DNA of 64,000 nt from assembly GCF_003382565.3 (NCBI RefSeq), contig NZ_CP086253.1:4400426-4464425 (forward strand), given 5' to 3'. Below the pieces are notes generated by a model. The model was not told where the DNA came from, ran no database searches, and saw only the letters and a program-made list of their open reading frames with translations. Position 1 is the first letter of the stretch. Every line of letters begins with the position of its first letter. The translations under genes and the position numbers were made by a program. Source of the stretch: Pectobacterium aquaticum. GTDB lineage: Bacteria > Pseudomonadota > Gammaproteobacteria > Enterobacterales > Enterobacteriaceae. Shown here piece by piece: positions 42,482 through 53,915 of the stretch.

Positions 42482-42534
42482 GTGCGTTATAGCGCACGCT
42501 GTTATGTTAACGCTTTCTGTGCGTTATAACGCAC
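42482..42534. promoter_or_regulatory. Paired palindromic operators of the XRE-cupin regulator
   Basis: GTGCGTTATAGCGCAC (42482-42497, one mismatch from perfect) and GTGCGTTATAACGCAC (42519-42534, perfect 16-bp palindrome) lie 37 bp apart centre to centre in the 91-bp divergent region. The identical half site GTGCGTTAT strongly suggests one regulator, most simply the XRE-cupin protein. Confidence 0.75.
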
Positions 42535-42554
42535 GACAAGAGTGAAGGTATACC

Positions 42555-43739
42555 ATGCCTGCGTCATTTGCGCTAAAAGATGTCACCTTTTCGACCCTCA
42601 TCGCTGGCTTCGTTGCGGTGCTGGTGGGCTACACCAGTTCAGCCGCTATCATTTTTCAGGCAGCGGAAGCGGCGGGTGCCAGTGCGGTGCAGATCGGCGG
42701 CTGGTTAAGCATGCTGGGGATTGCCCAAGGGCTGGCGTCTATTAGCCTGTCGCTGTATTACCGCGCGCCGATACTGGCGGCCTGGTCAACGCCAGGGGCG
42801 GCGCTGCTGGTCACCAGCCTGCCGGGCACCTCGATCAATGAGGCGATCGGCGTGTTCCTGTTTGCCTCCGCGCTTATTTTTATCTGTGGAATCACTGGCC
42901 TCTTTGCCCGCCTGATGAATGTTATTCCGCAGGCTATTTCTGCTGCGATGCTGGCGGGGATTTTGCTGCGCTTTGGCGCGGATGCTTTTCTTTCCCTGCA
43001 ACACGATTTCTGGCTGGCTTTTGCGATGTGCATAACCTATTTGCTCAGCCGTCGGCTGTTGCCGCGCTTTGCGATTGTACTGACGCTGCTTGCTGGCCTG
43101 CTGCTAGCCTTATTTCGCGGACAAATTGTGTTTTCTGATTCGCCGCTGGTGTTCGCCGTACCGGAGTTTATTACGCCGCATTTTTCATGGGCGTCTCTGC
43201 TGGGTGTCGGTATTCCATTTTTCGTTGTCACGATGGCGTCGCAGAACGCGCCGGGCGTTGCCACGCTGAAAGCCGCTGGCTATCAGGTTCCTATATCACC
43301 GCTGATTAGTATTACCGCATTAATCGCGCTGGTTTTGACGCCGTTCGGTGGTTTTTCCGTCTGTATCGCCGCGATTACCGCCGCGATCTGTATGGGGCCG
43401 GATGTACATCCCGATCCGAAGAAACGCTATCTTGCTGCCGTTGCTGCTGGTGGATTTTATCTGCTGGCGGGTGCTTTTGGCGGATCGATCGGGCAGCTTT
43501 TCACGGCGCTACCGCAGCCGCTGATTCACGCTATCGCCGGTTTGGCGCTGCTCAGCACCATTTCAGGCAGCCTGTACCGCGCTTTACTGGATGAAAAACA
43601 GCGGGATGCTGCGGTGGTCACCTTCCTAATTACCGCCTCAGGGCTGACGTTGTGGGGAATCGGTGCGGCGTTTTGGGGACTGATTGGGGGGATGATGACC
43701 TGGCTGGTGCTGTCAGCATACGCTGACAAGGTGCGTTGA
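42555..43739 (+). CDS. BenE-family membrane symporter (YdcO-like)
   Basis: Inner-membrane protein of the benzoate/H+ symporter (BenE) family, 394 residues with about twelve hydrophobic segments. Family features include FVAVLVGYTSSAAIIFQAA, the WSTPGAALL motif and ASQNAPGVATLKAAGY with GGFSVCIAAITAAICMG. The natural substrate is not established for the enteric YdcO group, so benzoate should not be assumed. Divergent from and probably controlled by the XRE-cupin regulator. Start ATG at 42555. Confidence 0.85.
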   Translation: MPASFALKDVTFSTLIAGFVAVLVGYTSSAAIIFQAAEAAGASAVQIGGWLSMLGIAQGLASISLSLYYRAPILAAWSTPGAALLVTSLPGTSINEAIGVFLFASALIFICGITGLFARLMNVIPQAISAAMLAGILLRFGADAFLSLQHDFWLAFAMCITYLLSRRLLPRFAIVLTLLAGLLLALFRGQIVFSDSPLVFAVPEFITPHFSWASLLGVGIPFFVVTMASQNAPGVATLKAAGYQVPISPLISITALIALVLTPFGGFSVCIAAITAAICMGPDVHPDPKKRYLAAVAAGGFYLLAGAFGGSIGQLFTALPQPLIHAIAGLALLSTISGSLYRALLDEKQRDAAVVTFLITASGLTLWGIGAAFWGLIGGMMTWLVLSAYADKVR

Positions 43740-43904
43740 ATACGCGAAGAAAATAGGTGGAGGGGATCAACGTGTCTTAAATAGGGGACGTTATTCAATT
43801 GCTTATCTTAACTGCCGAAGCGTTGTGATAAACCAAGCATCTGACATAGCGTATGAACGCTGAGGGCTGGGAAATATTTCTGGTTATATTACAACGGAGG
43901 TTTT

Positions 43905-44294
43905 ATGAATTTTCACCATCTGCGTATAGCGCGACCAGCTAGTAACCTGAAACTCAGTTGTGAAATGTACTGCAGTGGGCTTGATCTAAAAAAATTAGGC
44001 TCATTTTCAGACCATGAAGGTTTTAGCGGAGCTATGTTGGGGCGTAGTGATTTAGGCTGGCACCTTGAATTTACGCAGTGCCACCACCATCCGGTATCAC
44101 CTTCTCCATCAGATGAGGATTTACTGGTTTTGTACATCGCGGATAAGGTGTTATGGGACGAGGCATGTTCAAGAATGGATGAGGCTGGGTTTGTCAGAGT
44201 CAGCTCGTTCAACCCTTACTGGGATAAAGATGGTGTGACTTTTCGGGATCATGATGGGGACAGGGTTGTCATCCAGAACCGGCGGTGCGGATAA
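43905..44294 (+). CDS. VOC-superfamily (glyoxalase-fold) protein
   Basis: A 129-residue protein with the two-beta-alpha-beta VOC fold, similar to the YycE-type group. It has MNFHHLRIARPASNL, MYCSGLDLKKLGSFSDHEGF, LEFTQCHHHP and the closing FRDHDGDRVVIQN. His and Glu residues in HLRIA, HLEF and RVVIQN are candidate metal ligands. Shine-Dalgarno GGAGG sits 5-9 bases before the ATG. Stand-alone gene; substrate unknown. Confidence 0.8.
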   Translation: MNFHHLRIARPASNLKLSCEMYCSGLDLKKLGSFSDHEGFSGAMLGRSDLGWHLEFTQCHHHPVSPSPSDEDLLVLYIADKVLWDEACSRMDEAGFVRVSSFNPYWDKDGVTFRDHDGDRVVIQNRRCG

Positions 44295-44362
44295 CCTTGA
44301 CAGCGCTTTACAGGCTTATGGTAAATAAGTGCATAGGCTAGCTCATTCGGACTAGCATAAGA

Positions 44363-44398
44363 ACGACAAAGGCTCACCATATGGCGAGCCTTTGTCGT
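44363..44398. terminator. Hairpin terminator after the VOC gene
   Basis: Perfect 13-bp arms ACGACAAAGGCTC/GAGCCTTTGTCGT with a 10-base loop, 68 bp after the VOC gene; flanking bases are ATATC. Strong stem, poor T-tract. Confidence 0.6.
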
Positions 44399-44482
44399 AT
44401 ATCTACTTCTGTTGTCCTCGGGGGGAAGCATTACTGCTAACAAGTCCCGTGGCTAGTGAGATCAGTATAAGGATGATTGACG

Positions 44483-45142
44483 ATGTCGTCAAACAGCATA
44501 AAGGATAGCCTCTCTGCGGCCAGAATAGGCACGTATGAAAATATCGTCGGTGGACCGACTGGCTTGCCTCAGACAGAAAAAGCCTTAAAGCTTTATATGT
44601 GGAATGCGCAAATCTCAGCCGCTTTTTTTGTTCCTCTTCATGTGTGCGAAGTCCTCACGCGCAATGCTATTTCTGAAGTCATTGAAACGGTATACGGGGA
44701 CAGATGGCCTTGGTCCATTGGTTTTGAGCGAAGCCTACCGATCCCTATCCATGGCTATAAGCCAAAAGATGATCTGATTAGTGGGCGACGAAATCAGCCA
44801 ACGACGGGAAAAGTTATCCCTGAACTAAAGTTTGTTTTCTGGCAAAAAATGCTGACCGGAAGATTTGATACTCGCTTATGGAACAATCACATACTAACCG
44901 CTTTCCCTCATGTCGTCGCACAGGGCCTGAGTGCCGCGCAGCTGCGTCAGAATCTCTATAATGATTTAGAAACTGTGAGAAAACTGCGCAACCGCATTGC
45001 TCATCACGAACCTATAATCAACCGGAACCTGCTGGATGATTTCGCAACGATAAAAAGAATTATTGCATATCAGTGCGAACATTCGGTTGAGTGGATGCAA
45101 AACAATCAGATGCTGCTCCCGCTCCTTACACTTAAACCGTAG
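44483..45142 (+). CDS. Abi-like protein with HEPN-type RNase motif
   Basis: A 219-residue protein resembling the Abi-like (phage abortive infection) family. The N-terminal half has LYMWNAQISAAFFVPLHVCE and VLTRNAI, typical of this group. The C-terminal helices carry R-N-R-I-A-H-H-E at 169-176, which fits the RNxxxH motif of HEPN ribonucleases. I start at the ATG at 44483; an in-frame TTG two codons earlier is too close to AAGGA. No antitoxin, methylase or phage gene is adjacent: neighbours are a VOC gene and an amino-acid importer. A single-gene defence or RNA-cleaving role is inferred from the family. Confidence 0.75.
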   Translation: MSSNSIKDSLSAARIGTYENIVGGPTGLPQTEKALKLYMWNAQISAAFFVPLHVCEVLTRNAISEVIETVYGDRWPWSIGFERSLPIPIHGYKPKDDLISGRRNQPTTGKVIPELKFVFWQKMLTGRFDTRLWNNHILTAFPHVVAQGLSAAQLRQNLYNDLETVRKLRNRIAHHEPIINRNLLDDFATIKRIIAYQCEHSVEWMQNNQMLLPLLTLKP

Positions 45143-45357
45143 TAATACTGTGCCTGGCTGCCGTTATCTCTTCCGAAAAAGTCTGAATAGGAGATTTCCT
45201 GTCGCTTTCCATCACTCTACCTAGCTGTACTTGAATCAGGATAATCTGCCAGAATACCGAAGTAACATAAGGTTATATTATAGCTATTTATGTTATTTCC
45301 CGCGTTTTCGCCCTGCTGATAGCCTGCGGTTAATACAGCAATATTAAGGGGCAGGGA

Positions 45358-46194
45358 ATGAAAAAGCAGATTTTAACAGTGACTTTATTGGCCGGGTTGG
45401 CTTCCGTTTCTGGTGCTGCACAGGCCGATAAATTAGATGATATTCAGAAGGCGGGCATCGTGAAAATTGCCGTCTTCGACAGCAATCCGCCGTTTGGCTA
45501 TGTCGATCCGCAGAGCAAAAAGCTGGTGGGTTATGACGTAGATATCGCCGAGGCGATTGGTAAGGCGCTGGGCGTGAAGGTGGAGTTGCGCGCGACCAAC
45601 CCAGCGAACCGTATCCCGCTGTTAAGCTCACAGAAAGTCGATTTGATCGCTGCTAACTTCACCATTACCGATGAGCGTGCCAAGCAGGTTAACTTTAGTA
45701 TTCCTTACTTCGCTACAGGGCAAAAATTCATCGCCCGTAAAGGCGTGCTGAAAACGCCGGAAGACATCAAAACGCTGCGTATTGGCGCGGATAAAGGCAC
45801 TGTGCAGGAGATTACCCTGCGTGAGCATTACCCGACAGCCAAAGTGATTTCCTACGATGATACGCCGCTGGCCTTTGCTGCGCTGCGTAACGGCAACGTT
45901 CAGGCCATCACGCAGGATGATGCCAAACTGGTCGGCCTGCTGGCTAACGTGCCTGATGCACAGAAGGCTGAGTTTGAAATTTCTCCGTTCAGCATTACCA
46001 AAGAGTATCAGGGCGTCGGGATTCCGAAGGGTGAAGAACGCCTGACGGCGAAAATTAACGACACGCTGATTAACCTGGAAAAACAGGGTGAAGCGAAGAC
46101 GATTTACGATCGCTGGTTCGGGCCGAGCACAAAATCATCCCAGCCGCGCGGCGACTTCACCTTTGCCCCGCTGGATCAACAACCTAAATCCTGA
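45358..46194 (+). CDS. Polar amino-acid ABC transporter substrate-binding protein
   Basis: Family 3 periplasmic binding protein, 278 residues. The signal peptide runs to about residue 23 (...ASVSGAAQA), followed by DKLDDIQKAGIVKIAVFDSN with PPFGY, VGYDVDIAEAIGKALG and ANFTITDERAKQVNFSIPY. The conserved Arg/Asp ligand positions (ANFTITDER; DDTPLAF) point to an alpha-amino acid. Followed by a hairpin and two permease genes. Confidence 0.88.
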   Translation: MKKQILTVTLLAGLASVSGAAQADKLDDIQKAGIVKIAVFDSNPPFGYVDPQSKKLVGYDVDIAEAIGKALGVKVELRATNPANRIPLLSSQKVDLIAANFTITDERAKQVNFSIPYFATGQKFIARKGVLKTPEDIKTLRIGADKGTVQEITLREHYPTAKVISYDDTPLAFAALRNGNVQAITQDDAKLVGLLANVPDAQKAEFEISPFSITKEYQGVGIPKGEERLTAKINDTLINLEKQGEAKTIYDRWFGPSTKSSQPRGDFTFAPLDQQPKS

Positions 46195-46221
46195 TAGCTG
46201 ACGCCTGGTGCTATGATCCCA

Positions 46222-46256
46222 GCCCTCTGCAATACAATGCCGAGGGCATTTCTATT
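46222..46256 (+). terminator. Attenuator-like hairpin after the binding-protein gene
   Basis: GCCCTC/GAGGGC arms (46222-46247) around a 14-base loop, then ATTTCTATTT, in the gap before the permease genes. Consistent with reduced permease expression. Confidence 0.5.
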
Positions 46257-46292
46257 TGTACCTCGTAGTAATGACAAAGAGAGATAAAACGC

Positions 46293-47036
46293 ATGGATAC
46301 GGCGCTGCAATCGCTTGAATCGTGGCTGTTGGCTCCTCAATACCTCATCTGGCTGTGGCACGGTTTCCTGATCACGCTGGGTCTTTCCCTGAGTACGATC
46401 GTTCTGTCTACAGTGTTGGGTTTTCTGCTGGCGGCAGCCAGAGACAGCCAGATTCATGTGCTGCGCGGCATTGTGGTGGCGTATAGCTCGCTATTTCGTA
46501 ATACACCGCTGCTGGTGCAGCTGTTTTTCTGGTATTTCGGTGCCGGACAGCTTTTTCCCTCAGAGATGATGCAATGGCTGAACACCCCGCATACGCTTTC
46601 TCTCTTCGGTACGACGTTAGCGTGGCCTTCTTTTGAGTTTCTGGCGGGCTTGGCAGGATTGACGCTCTACTCTAGCGCGTTTATTGCGGAGGAGATCCGC
46701 GCCGGTGTTCGCGGTGTAGCACGCGGGCAGAAGTACGCCGCGCATGCTTTGGGGTTAACCGGCTTCCAATCCATGCGTTATGTGGTATTGCCGCAGGCGC
46801 TAAAAATCGCTCTGCCGCCGCTGCTGGGGCAGTACATGAATATTGTTAAGAACTCGTCGTTGACGATGGCGATTGGCGTTGCTGAATTGTCCTACGCGTC
46901 GCGTCAGGTAGAGACGGAAACCCTGCGTACGTTTCAGGCGTTTGGCGTGGCGACGGTGTTGTACATCGTGATTATTGCGGTGATGGAAGGCTGGGGCATG
47001 TGGCGTCAGCAGCGCAGTCTGGCGGAGAGACACTAA
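46293..47036 (+). CDS. Polar amino-acid ABC transporter permease (first)
   Basis: Membrane permease of the HisM/GltJ type, 247 residues with about five membrane segments. The EAA loop is GVARGQKYAAHALGLTGFQS followed by MRYVVLPQALKIALPPL, and the segment YSSLFRNTPLLVQLFFWYF is typical of family 3 importers. One base separates its stop from the start of the second permease. Confidence 0.88.
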   Translation: MDTALQSLESWLLAPQYLIWLWHGFLITLGLSLSTIVLSTVLGFLLAAARDSQIHVLRGIVVAYSSLFRNTPLLVQLFFWYFGAGQLFPSEMMQWLNTPHTLSLFGTTLAWPSFEFLAGLAGLTLYSSAFIAEEIRAGVRGVARGQKYAAHALGLTGFQSMRYVVLPQALKIALPPLLGQYMNIVKNSSLTMAIGVAELSYASRQVETETLRTFQAFGVATVLYIVIIAVMEGWGMWRQQRSLAERH

Positions 47037-47037
47037 G

Positions 47038-47766
47038 ATGGATTTTACCGTTATCACCGATAACATCGACTATTTGATGTGGGGAACGTTCCCGGATGGT
47101 CCGCTGGGTGGCGCAGCGCTGACGCTGGTGATGAGCCTGCTGGCGGGCATAGCGTCTGCCATATTGGGTACGATTTTAGGCGTGGCGCTGGCGATGTCCC
47201 GAGGCTGGTGGAGCGCACTGTTGGCGATGGTGCTGGGGTTCTTCCGTGCCATTCCCGTCATCATGCTGATTTTCTGGACCTATTTTCTGCTGCCGATCGT
47301 TTTTGGCGTCGATATCCCAGAAATTACGACCGTGGTGTGTGCGCTGGCGCTGATCGCCTCGGCGTATCTGGCGCATGGCGTGAAGGCCGGCATTGTCGCC
47401 ATCGGGCGCGGCCAGTGGCAGGCTGGACTCTCGCTGGGGCTAAGCCGCTGGCAGGTGTTATGGCAGATAGTGCTGCCGCAGGCGTTGCGGATGATGGTGC
47501 CTTCCTTCATTAACCAATGGATTTCTCTGATTAAGGATACCTCACTTGCCTATATTGTCGGGGTCGGCGAGCTGACGTTTCTTGCTACGCAGGTCAATAA
47601 CCGCAGCATGGTCTACCCGATGGAAGTTTTCCTGTTTGTCGCGCTGGTCTACTTTGTGTTTTGTCTGTCGCTGGAGCTGCTGGCGAACGGGGTTAACGCC
47701 CGTTTTAACCAGCAGGAAAAGCAGCCGAAACGCCGTTTGCTGTGGTGGCGGAATAAGCCAGCCTGA
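47038..47766 (+). CDS. Polar amino-acid ABC transporter permease (second)
   Basis: Second permease, 242 residues, with the equivalent segment GFFRAIPVIMLIFWTYFLLP, EAA loop GIVAIGRGQWQAGLSLGLSR and WQVLWQIVLPQALRMMVPSF. No ATP-binding subunit gene follows; instead a dispersed hairpin repeat and the convergent yieH. The importer must use an ATPase encoded elsewhere. Confidence 0.88.
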   Translation: MDFTVITDNIDYLMWGTFPDGPLGGAALTLVMSLLAGIASAILGTILGVALAMSRGWWSALLAMVLGFFRAIPVIMLIFWTYFLLPIVFGVDIPEITTVVCALALIASAYLAHGVKAGIVAIGRGQWQAGLSLGLSRWQVLWQIVLPQALRMMVPSFINQWISLIKDTSLAYIVGVGELTFLATQVNNRSMVYPMEVFLFVALVYFVFCLSLELLANGVNARFNQQEKQPKRRLLWWRNKPA

Positions 47767-47790
47767 GACGAATATGGGTCACTTAAGCCC

Positions 47791-47863
47791 GTTATTAGGG
47801 GAAACACAGGGGGAGGTTCCCGTAGGGAGGCCTCACCCCTGTGGTCGCCCCGTGTATCTCGAT
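47791..47863. repeat. Dispersed hairpin repeat, copy B
   Basis: Runs from GTTATTAGGG to TATCTCGAT like copy A at 7058-7128, with stem CACAGGGGGAGG (47805-47816) and CCTCACCCCTGTG (47831-47843). It lies between convergent genes, as copy A does. Confidence 0.75.
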
Positions 47864-47912
47864 GCTGAAACGCTCGGCATTAAGCCTGAGTCTGGTTGCC
47901 TGAGTGGTACTG

Positions 47913-48578
47913 CTACGCAGTGATATTCCAGCCTTTTTCGCGCCAAATTTGCGGCAATTCGCGCATATCGTCGAACATCGTGACCAGTGGGTGATGAATC
48001 GGCTGGTTATGGGGATCGGCGCAGTAATAGAACACTGGAATGCCCGCGGCGATGCCTGCCTGTACACCAGCGGCGGAATCTTCAACCAGAATGCAGTGTT
48101 CGATGGGAAGCTGTAACTGCTCGGCGGCGTGATACAGCACCGCCGGATCGGGCTTCCATTTTTTCAGATCGTAGCCGCTGTAGAGATGGTCACCAAACAG
48201 ATCGAGCATGTGCGTCAGGCCGAGCGAATGCTGCATCTTGCTGACCGGACCGTTGGACACCACGGCCATCGGGACAGTAATCGACTGCACTAACTCACGT
48301 GCGCCCTCGATAGGTTGCAGGAACTCATCGAACAGACGTTTCACTTCTTGCCGGAAATGACGCTCCGCATCGTCTACCGACACGGTTAAGCCATGCTGCT
48401 GGCTGATGCGGGCAATAATTTCGTACAGCTTCACGCCCTTGTAGGTTTTTATCACCTCCTCCAGCGATAAGTTCACCCCATACGGGATGAAGATATTCAC
48501 ATAAGCCTGGCAACACAGCACTTCGCTATCAACCAGCGTGCCATCACAGTCGAAGAAGACGCATTCAATACGGGGCAT
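47913..48578 (-). CDS. yieH: HAD-family sugar-phosphate phosphatase YieH
   Basis: HAD hydrolase; E. coli YieH is a 6-phosphogluconate phosphatase. The product has 221 residues. Motif I is FFDCDGTLVDSE, with nucleophile Asp10 and acid/base Asp12. Motif II lies in VVSNGP, motif III Lys in KKWKPDP and motif IV in LVEDSAAGVQAG. Collinear with E. coli to the last residues GWNITA. I choose the ATG at 48576-48578, with AAGGA seven bases upstream, over an in-frame TTG. Divergent from adeP, the same neighbour as in E. coli. Confidence 0.9.
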   Translation of the reverse strand: MPRIECVFFDCDGTLVDSEVLCCQAYVNIFIPYGVNLSLEEVIKTYKGVKLYEIIARISQQHGLTVSVDDAERHFRQEVKRLFDEFLQPIEGARELVQSITVPMAVVSNGPVSKMQHSLGLTHMLDLFGDHLYSGYDLKKWKPDPAVLYHAAEQLQLPIEHCILVEDSAAGVQAGIAAGIPVFYYCADPHNQPIHHPLVTMFDDMRELPQIWREKGWNITA

Positions 48579-48823
48579 GACCAATCCTTATCGATGAAAT
48601 AAAAGATGAAGCTCCTACTTTAACCAATTGACCCGATATTACGACCTATAAAGCCATTTTCACTGCTATCTTGCGTAAAATTAGGGGGATTTAACCGAGA
48701 GAAAACGATGACGTTAATAGGTTCTTCTTATTCGATGAAAAAAAACGTGGGATCAACGTAAAAACGCCGCATTTTGTTATAGGATACCCGACGACAGTTA
48801 TTCCCTTCTTTGGATTGTTACTC

Positions 48824-50161
48824 ATGAATAAATCACAACCCGGTCTTGCTACCGAGCAAGGCCTGCTGGAGCGTGTGTTTAAACTTAAACAACACGGCAC
48901 GACAGCACGTACGGAAACGATTGCCGGTTTCACGACGTTTTTAACGATGGTCTACATCGTTTTTGTTAACCCGCAGATTTTGGGTGTGGCGGGGATGGAT
49001 ACCAAAGCGGTCTTTGTGACCACCTGTCTGATTGCGGCGTTCGGCAGCATTTTGATGGGGCTGCTGGCTAACCTGCCTGTGGCACTGGCTCCGGCAATGG
49101 GGCTGAATGCATTTTTCGCCTTTGTTGTTGTCGGTGCGATGGGGCTGCCATGGCAGGTTGCGATGGGGGCTATTTTCTGGGGCGCAATCGGTTTCCTGTT
49201 GCTGACTATCTTCCAGATTCGCTATTGGATGATCGCCAATATCCCGCTCAGCCTGCGTTTGGGTATCGCCAGCGGTATCGGCCTGTTCATTGCCATGATG
49301 GGGCTGAAAAACGCCGGCATTATCGTTCCTAACCCTGAAACGCTGGTGACGATTGGTAACCTGACGTCACACAGCGTGCTGCTGGGCGCTCTGGGCTTTT
49401 TCATCATTGTGGCGCTGGCTTCACGTAATATTCACGCTGCGGTATTGATCTCCATCGTGGTGACCACCTCAATTGGCCTGCTGCTGGGCGATGTGACGTA
49501 TTCTGGTGTGTTCTCCATGCCGCCGAGCGTCATGTCGGTGGTGGGTCAGGTTGATCTGGCAGGGGCGCTGAACCTCGGGATGTCCGGCATTATTTTCTCC
49601 TTCATGCTGGTTAACCTGTTTGACTCCTCCGGTACGCTGATTGGCGTGACGGATAAAGCCGGTCTGGTTGATGCTCGCGGTAAGTTCCCGCGCATGAAGC
49701 AGGCGCTGTATGTCGATAGCATCAGCTCTGTAGCCGGTTCGTTTATCGGAACGTCATCCGTTACTGCGTATATTGAAAGCTCTTCTGGCGTGTCCGTGGG
49801 CGGACGTACCGGCCTGACCGCCGTAGTTGTGGGTTTGCTGTTCCTGCTGGTGATCTTCCTGTCGCCGTTGGCGGGGATGGTGCCTGCCTATGCGGCCGCG
49901 GGCGCACTGATTTACGTGGGCGTATTGATGACGTCCAGCCTGGCGCGCGTGAAGTGGGATGACTTGACGGAAGCCGTACCGGCCTTTATTACCGCGGTGA
50001 TGATGCCGTTCAGCTTCTCTATCACTGAAGGGATCGCGCTGGGCTTCATTTCTTACTGTGTGATGAAGTTGGCGACGGGTCGCTGGCGTGAAATCAGCCC
50101 TTGCGTGGTCGTGGTTGCGCTGCTGTTCCTGCTGAAAATTGTGTTTATCGACGGGCATTAA
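48824..50161 (+). CDS. adeP: Adenine permease AdeP (NCS2/AzgA family)
   Basis: Inner-membrane purine/H+ symporter, high-affinity for adenine in E. coli (YieG). The product has 445 residues, the E. coli length, counted from the ATG at 48824; a TTG three codons earlier is in frame but unnecessary. It has about 12-14 membrane segments with family motifs TETIAGFTTFLTMVYI, ANLPVALAPAMGLNAFF and VNLFDSSGTLIGVTDKAG. I see no purine riboswitch in the 245-bp upstream region. Confidence 0.92.
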   Translation: MNKSQPGLATEQGLLERVFKLKQHGTTARTETIAGFTTFLTMVYIVFVNPQILGVAGMDTKAVFVTTCLIAAFGSILMGLLANLPVALAPAMGLNAFFAFVVVGAMGLPWQVAMGAIFWGAIGFLLLTIFQIRYWMIANIPLSLRLGIASGIGLFIAMMGLKNAGIIVPNPETLVTIGNLTSHSVLLGALGFFIIVALASRNIHAAVLISIVVTTSIGLLLGDVTYSGVFSMPPSVMSVVGQVDLAGALNLGMSGIIFSFMLVNLFDSSGTLIGVTDKAGLVDARGKFPRMKQALYVDSISSVAGSFIGTSSVTAYIESSSGVSVGGRTGLTAVVVGLLFLLVIFLSPLAGMVPAYAAAGALIYVGVLMTSSLARVKWDDLTEAVPAFITAVMMPFSFSITEGIALGFISYCVMKLATGRWREISPCVVVVALLFLLKIVFIDGH

Positions 50162-50170
50162 TGTGTTCGT

Positions 50171-50193
50171 GGCTCCGGGGCTTTCCCGGAGCC
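50171..50193. terminator. GC-rich hairpin between adeP and yieE
   Basis: Perfect 9-bp stem GGCTCCGGG/CCCGGAGCC with a 5-base loop between convergent genes; no T-tract on either side. Confidence 0.55.
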
Positions 50194-50216
50194 TCAGCCT
50201 GAGACAAGGCGGCTGG

Positions 50217-50960
50217 CTACTGTGAGGCGGTAGAGGTGGCTTTTTCTATCGTATGGCTGATTAATTTCATATAGCGTAAAGACTGGCGCTGCTGCTGTAG
50301 TATTTCTCCCGACTTTCTCATACCCGTTGGCGACGTGTATTTCCACATGATTAATCGGTTAAGCGTGGGGATATGGGCGCAGGCCCAGGCAAGGTAATCA
50401 TCAACATCGCTCATCACTTCTACTGCTGGGATGCAGGTTGAGCGTAGCCTACCAGAGGCGGGGTGGAGTTTCAGGCTATTGGGCGGTTGGCTGTTCACGC
50501 CAGGGATCTTCATCAATGACTGGCGGATGGTACAGAGTTGTGTTGCCGCTTCCAGCGGATCGCGCTGCGCGTCGATCCACGCCTGTTCGGCCTGTGTCTG
50601 CGCCTGCATCTGTGGGACGACCTGATTCGTTGGCCTGACATGAACGATTTCGATATCCATACCGACGCTGCCTTCTTCACTCAGTAGGATGGCAATCGTA
50701 TTGCCTGCATAGCCGATGCTGAAATTGGGCATATTAGGATCGGCAAAATAAGGGCGTCCTTCAGGGGACACGAGTAGCGTGGGCAACAGCGGATAGCCGA
50801 AAAAATAGAACATCATCTCAGCCAGCAGCACTCGACTTTTCAGGTAACGCTCTCGGCGTTTGGCTGAAAAACTCTGTGTTGATGAGATGAGTCTATCGGG
50901 CAGTCTTTGTAAGTCAGGAAGCGCTTCCGTGCTTGTCCACCTGACAAAATGGCAGGTCAT
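50217..50960 (-). CDS. yieE: Phosphopantetheinyl transferase-like protein YieE
   Basis: A 247-residue protein collinear with E. coli YieE, a predicted 4'-phosphopantetheinyl transferase. The Mg-binding motif G-M-D-I-E is at about 100-104, preceded by FSIGYAGN. The second family motif W-x-x-K-E-(A/S)-x-x-K is replaced by CTIRQSLMKIPG, so activity on a carrier protein is uncertain. Neighbours adeP and yieH are conserved with E. coli. Strongly diverged in the C-terminal third. Confidence 0.75.
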   Translation of the reverse strand: MTCHFVRWTSTEALPDLQRLPDRLISSTQSFSAKRRERYLKSRVLLAEMMFYFFGYPLLPTLLVSPEGRPYFADPNMPNFSIGYAGNTIAILLSEEGSVGMDIEIVHVRPTNQVVPQMQAQTQAEQAWIDAQRDPLEAATQLCTIRQSLMKIPGVNSQPPNSLKLHPASGRLRSTCIPAVEVMSDVDDYLAWACAHIPTLNRLIMWKYTSPTGMRKSGEILQQQRQSLRYMKLISHTIEKATSTASQ

Positions 50961-51149
50961 TGTTCACTCCGTGATCGTGATAAAAGATGGGAACCTATCA
51001 GGCACTACCGATGCATATTATCAGACTAATATGTGATCTAAAGAAAAATCGATGGATAAATCGGCGATAATTATTAATTAGGCACACCGAATTTTCTGCA
51101 TCGTGTGTTTTGTGGCGATCCTTCCCTGTCCGCCACATTCCCAGCTGTT

Positions 51150-53728
<2,579 letters not shown>

Positions 53729-53915
53729 TTATCCTAATAGCTGGATAACCCCCTGACTTTGATATAGAGCAGGTAAAAAGTCGGTTAATGTTAAATCTCA
53801 CTCGTGTTACTAATAAAATTATTGAATCGTTTCAGTAAGTTGTAATGTTACTGATAAGTAATATCTTCGTGGTTTATAGCCTTGTTTTTAATATGGTTTA
53901 CCATGATTTCTTATT

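Noticed and set aside
48585..48823. Purine riboswitch upstream of adeP
   Set aside because: I could not find the conserved three-way junction core; the gap is ordinary AT-rich promoter DNA.
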